Source: Flavobacterium daejeonense DSM 17708 (GTDB taxonomy: Bacteria > Bacteroidota > Bacteroidia > Flavobacteriales > Flavobacteriaceae). From it: a stretch of DNA of 64,000 nt. A program made the position numbers and the translations under genes. Position 1 is the first letter of the stretch, and every line of letters begins with the position of its first letter. Below the pieces are notes generated by a model. The model had not been told where the DNA came from and did not search any database. It saw only the letters and a program-made list of their open reading frames with translations. Shown here piece by piece: positions 62,701 to 64,000 of this stretch. Location of the stretch: NCBI RefSeq assembly GCF_000425425.1, contig NZ_AUDK01000002.1:248001-312000 (forward strand). The letters are read 5' to 3'.

Positions 62701-62712
62701 AAAAATAACTTT

Positions 62713-63636
62713 ATGATAAGATTTCTCATTATAATATTGGGTTTATTTTTTAACTATTCGGATGCGCAAATTCTGTCGGGGCAAATTCTTGATAGTATTA
62801 CGCATAAGGCTATAGAGGGCGTAAATATAAGTTTTCTCAGTACTCGTTTTGGTGTTTTTACTGATTTACAAGGAAAATTTAAAATTAATATTACTAACTC
62901 CAAAGACAATTTATTAATTTCTGCAATTGGCTATAAGAATAAAAATATACTTCTGTCGGATTTTAATAATCAAAAAGTATATGAAACCGTCTTCTATCTA
63001 AGCCCCAAAATAGAACAATTAGACGAGATTATAATTAAGAATAAAAAAACAGAATACACTTGGGAGAAGGTTTTGAAAACCAAACGCGAAAATGAGATAA
63101 TTATGGGATTTCAGTTTGGAACAGAAAATTGTACTTATATCGAAAATCCGTATAAAAAAAAAGGTAAAATAAAATCTATAAGTTTAGATTTAAAAAAAAC
63201 TAAAGGGTATTTAATAAACAAAAAGTACAAAGTTGATTATTTAGCGGCTTATAATATTAAATTTTATAATTATAACAATAAAAAAGGGGGACCAGATACC
63301 GAAATTTATGATAAAAATATCATTATAGAGCCTGAAAATAAAACGTATTTATTAAAAGTTGATTTAGATTCATTACACATAGATTTTCCTGAAAATGGTG
63401 TTTGTGTAGGTGTCGAATTAATAAATACAAAATATATAAATCCAAAGCAATCATTTGCCTTTATTGGACCAAATATGGGTTTTTCCGGAAAGAAAGAACT
63501 TTACCCCAAAACATCTTGGAGTAGATGTAGATATGAAAATAAATTTGACTTTGAACCATTTACACGATTTATGGATAATAATATAAAAAAGCAATGGACA
63601 ATGAATGTTGATCTTGTTATAGTTTTAGAAAAATAG
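62713..63636 (+). CDS. Secreted CarboxypepD_reg-like domain protein, partner of peptide D
   Basis: 307 residues. A signal peptide ends at YSDAQ (about 19). The CarboxypepD_reg-like domain follows (about 20-100, GQILDSITHKAIEGVNISF; FTDLQGKFKIN; ISAIGYKNK), then EQLDEIIIKNKKTEY, which resembles a TonB-plug entry but no barrel follows. The C-terminal roughly 190 residues include LHIDFPENGVCVGVEL, matching IIIPDEGIFVVFII in the paralogue at 61124. It is a predicted secreted or outer-surface protein of unknown function, tied to peptide D by position. Confidence 0.78.
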   Translation: MIRFLIIILGLFFNYSDAQILSGQILDSITHKAIEGVNISFLSTRFGVFTDLQGKFKINITNSKDNLLISAIGYKNKNILLSDFNNQKVYETVFYLSPKIEQLDEIIIKNKKTEYTWEKVLKTKRENEIIMGFQFGTENCTYIENPYKKKGKIKSISLDLKKTKGYLINKKYKVDYLAAYNIKFYNYNNKKGGPDTEIYDKNIIIEPENKTYLLKVDLDSLHIDFPENGVCVGVELINTKYINPKQSFAFIGPNMGFSGKKELYPKTSWSRCRYENKFDFEPFTRFMDNNIKKQWTMNVDLVIVLEK

Positions 63637-63764
63637 ACATGTATTTTTATAATTACTTTAATTTTATATTTAAGCCCAAAATGAATATACATAAATAAAG
63701 ACAAACTGGAAGAGGTTATTAATGAGAATGAAACCGCAAATACAGAAAACAGTATTATTTTTTA

Positions 63765-63960
63765 TTATCTAATGTTTCTATAGATGCCACTTTAAAAAGA
63801 ATTGGGAAATTTTATAATATAATAATTAAAAATGAAGTCAATCTTTAAGGAAAATATGACTTTATTTTAAAGAATACTTCCCTTAGAGTTAGAATAGATT
63901 TAGAAAGTTTTGGTTTTACGCTAGTAAAATCAAGCGCTCTGGTTAGTTTTACAAGTATGA
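63765..63960 (+). pseudogene. Degenerate FecR C-terminal (DUF4974/STN-like) remnant
   Basis: In one frame the translation reads LSNVSIDATLKRIGKFYN, IIIKNEVNL, stop, GKYDFILKNTSLRVRID and LESFGFTLVK. This follows the pattern of the FecR C-terminal domain (V-L--VL-----YN-----, then G-----N-SL---L). There is an in-frame stop and no start or upstream FecR domain. It could belong to a decayed anti-sigma gene; the right edge of the window limits the call. Confidence 0.35.
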
Positions 63961-64000
63961 ATAAGTCCGAAACTGACATAATTTCAATAAATTCATTTTT

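Overview
The window reads as a chromosome segment of a Flavobacterium-like bacterium (Bacteroidota, Flavobacteriaceae). The evidence is low G+C with very A/T-rich intergenic DNA, few Shine-Dalgarno sites, an ECF sigma/FecR/SusC/SusD locus, a GYDIA-type GHMP kinase next to class II HMG-CoA reductase, ComEC with a degenerate C-terminal domain, and double-glycine leader peptides of the Bacteroidota type.

Layout. 1-6 kb (minus): 5' end of a probable rhamnogalacturonan acetylesterase, a membrane-anchored PKD-like protein, an HI0933-type flavoprotein, a GxxExxY protein, a glycerophosphodiesterase and a GH13 amylase. 6-12 kb (minus): an acetate locus made of a SatP/YaaH transporter, a two-TM small protein, a symporter-histidine kinase fusion, a receiver-only response regulator and acetyl-CoA synthetase. 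12-20 kb (plus): an IS1-derived HTH protein (minus), then ECF sigma, FecR, SusC and SusD, with a candidate antisense RNA opposite the susC start. 20-26 kb (plus): an FG-GAP/UnbV lipoprotein, a vanadium haloperoxidase-like lipoprotein and an outer-membrane protein. 26-32 kb: GH127 beta-L-arabinofuranosidase with an AraC regulator, a CxxCH lipoprotein-DoxX-ChrA operon, and tRNA-Phe. 32-52 kb is mostly core: CoaX, an outer-membrane protein, LptC, a CorC/HlyC-type protein, a PpiD-like isomerase, mevalonate-pathway genes, DPP-IV, a POT transporter, thioredoxin, ComEC, NlpC/P60, LpxB, SurE, a Prc protease and a nuclease. 53-55.6 kb is a small glycan cluster with UDP-galactopyranose mutase.

55.6-64 kb is a distinct, more A/T-rich accessory region and the most interesting part. 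It holds four small genes for double-glycine leader peptides (56107, 57705, 60773, 62453). Each is preceded by the same roughly 100-bp regulatory module, which ends in an imperfect palindrome (TCAAGTGCACRTGA) 58-61 nt before the conserved start codon. Three of the four are followed by a strong hairpin and then at once by a larger gene: a compact ABC-transporter pair once, and paralogous secreted CarboxypepD_reg-like proteins twice. The fourth is followed by a small lipoprotein. A decayed ISAon1-type insertion sequence and an IS982-like fragment sit between the second and third units. This looks like a co-regulated, duplicating family of exported peptides (bacteriocin, modified peptide or signal) with dedicated partners. 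No processing transporter with a C39 peptidase is in the window, so the exporter is presumably elsewhere.

All calls come from reading the sequence; no database search was run.
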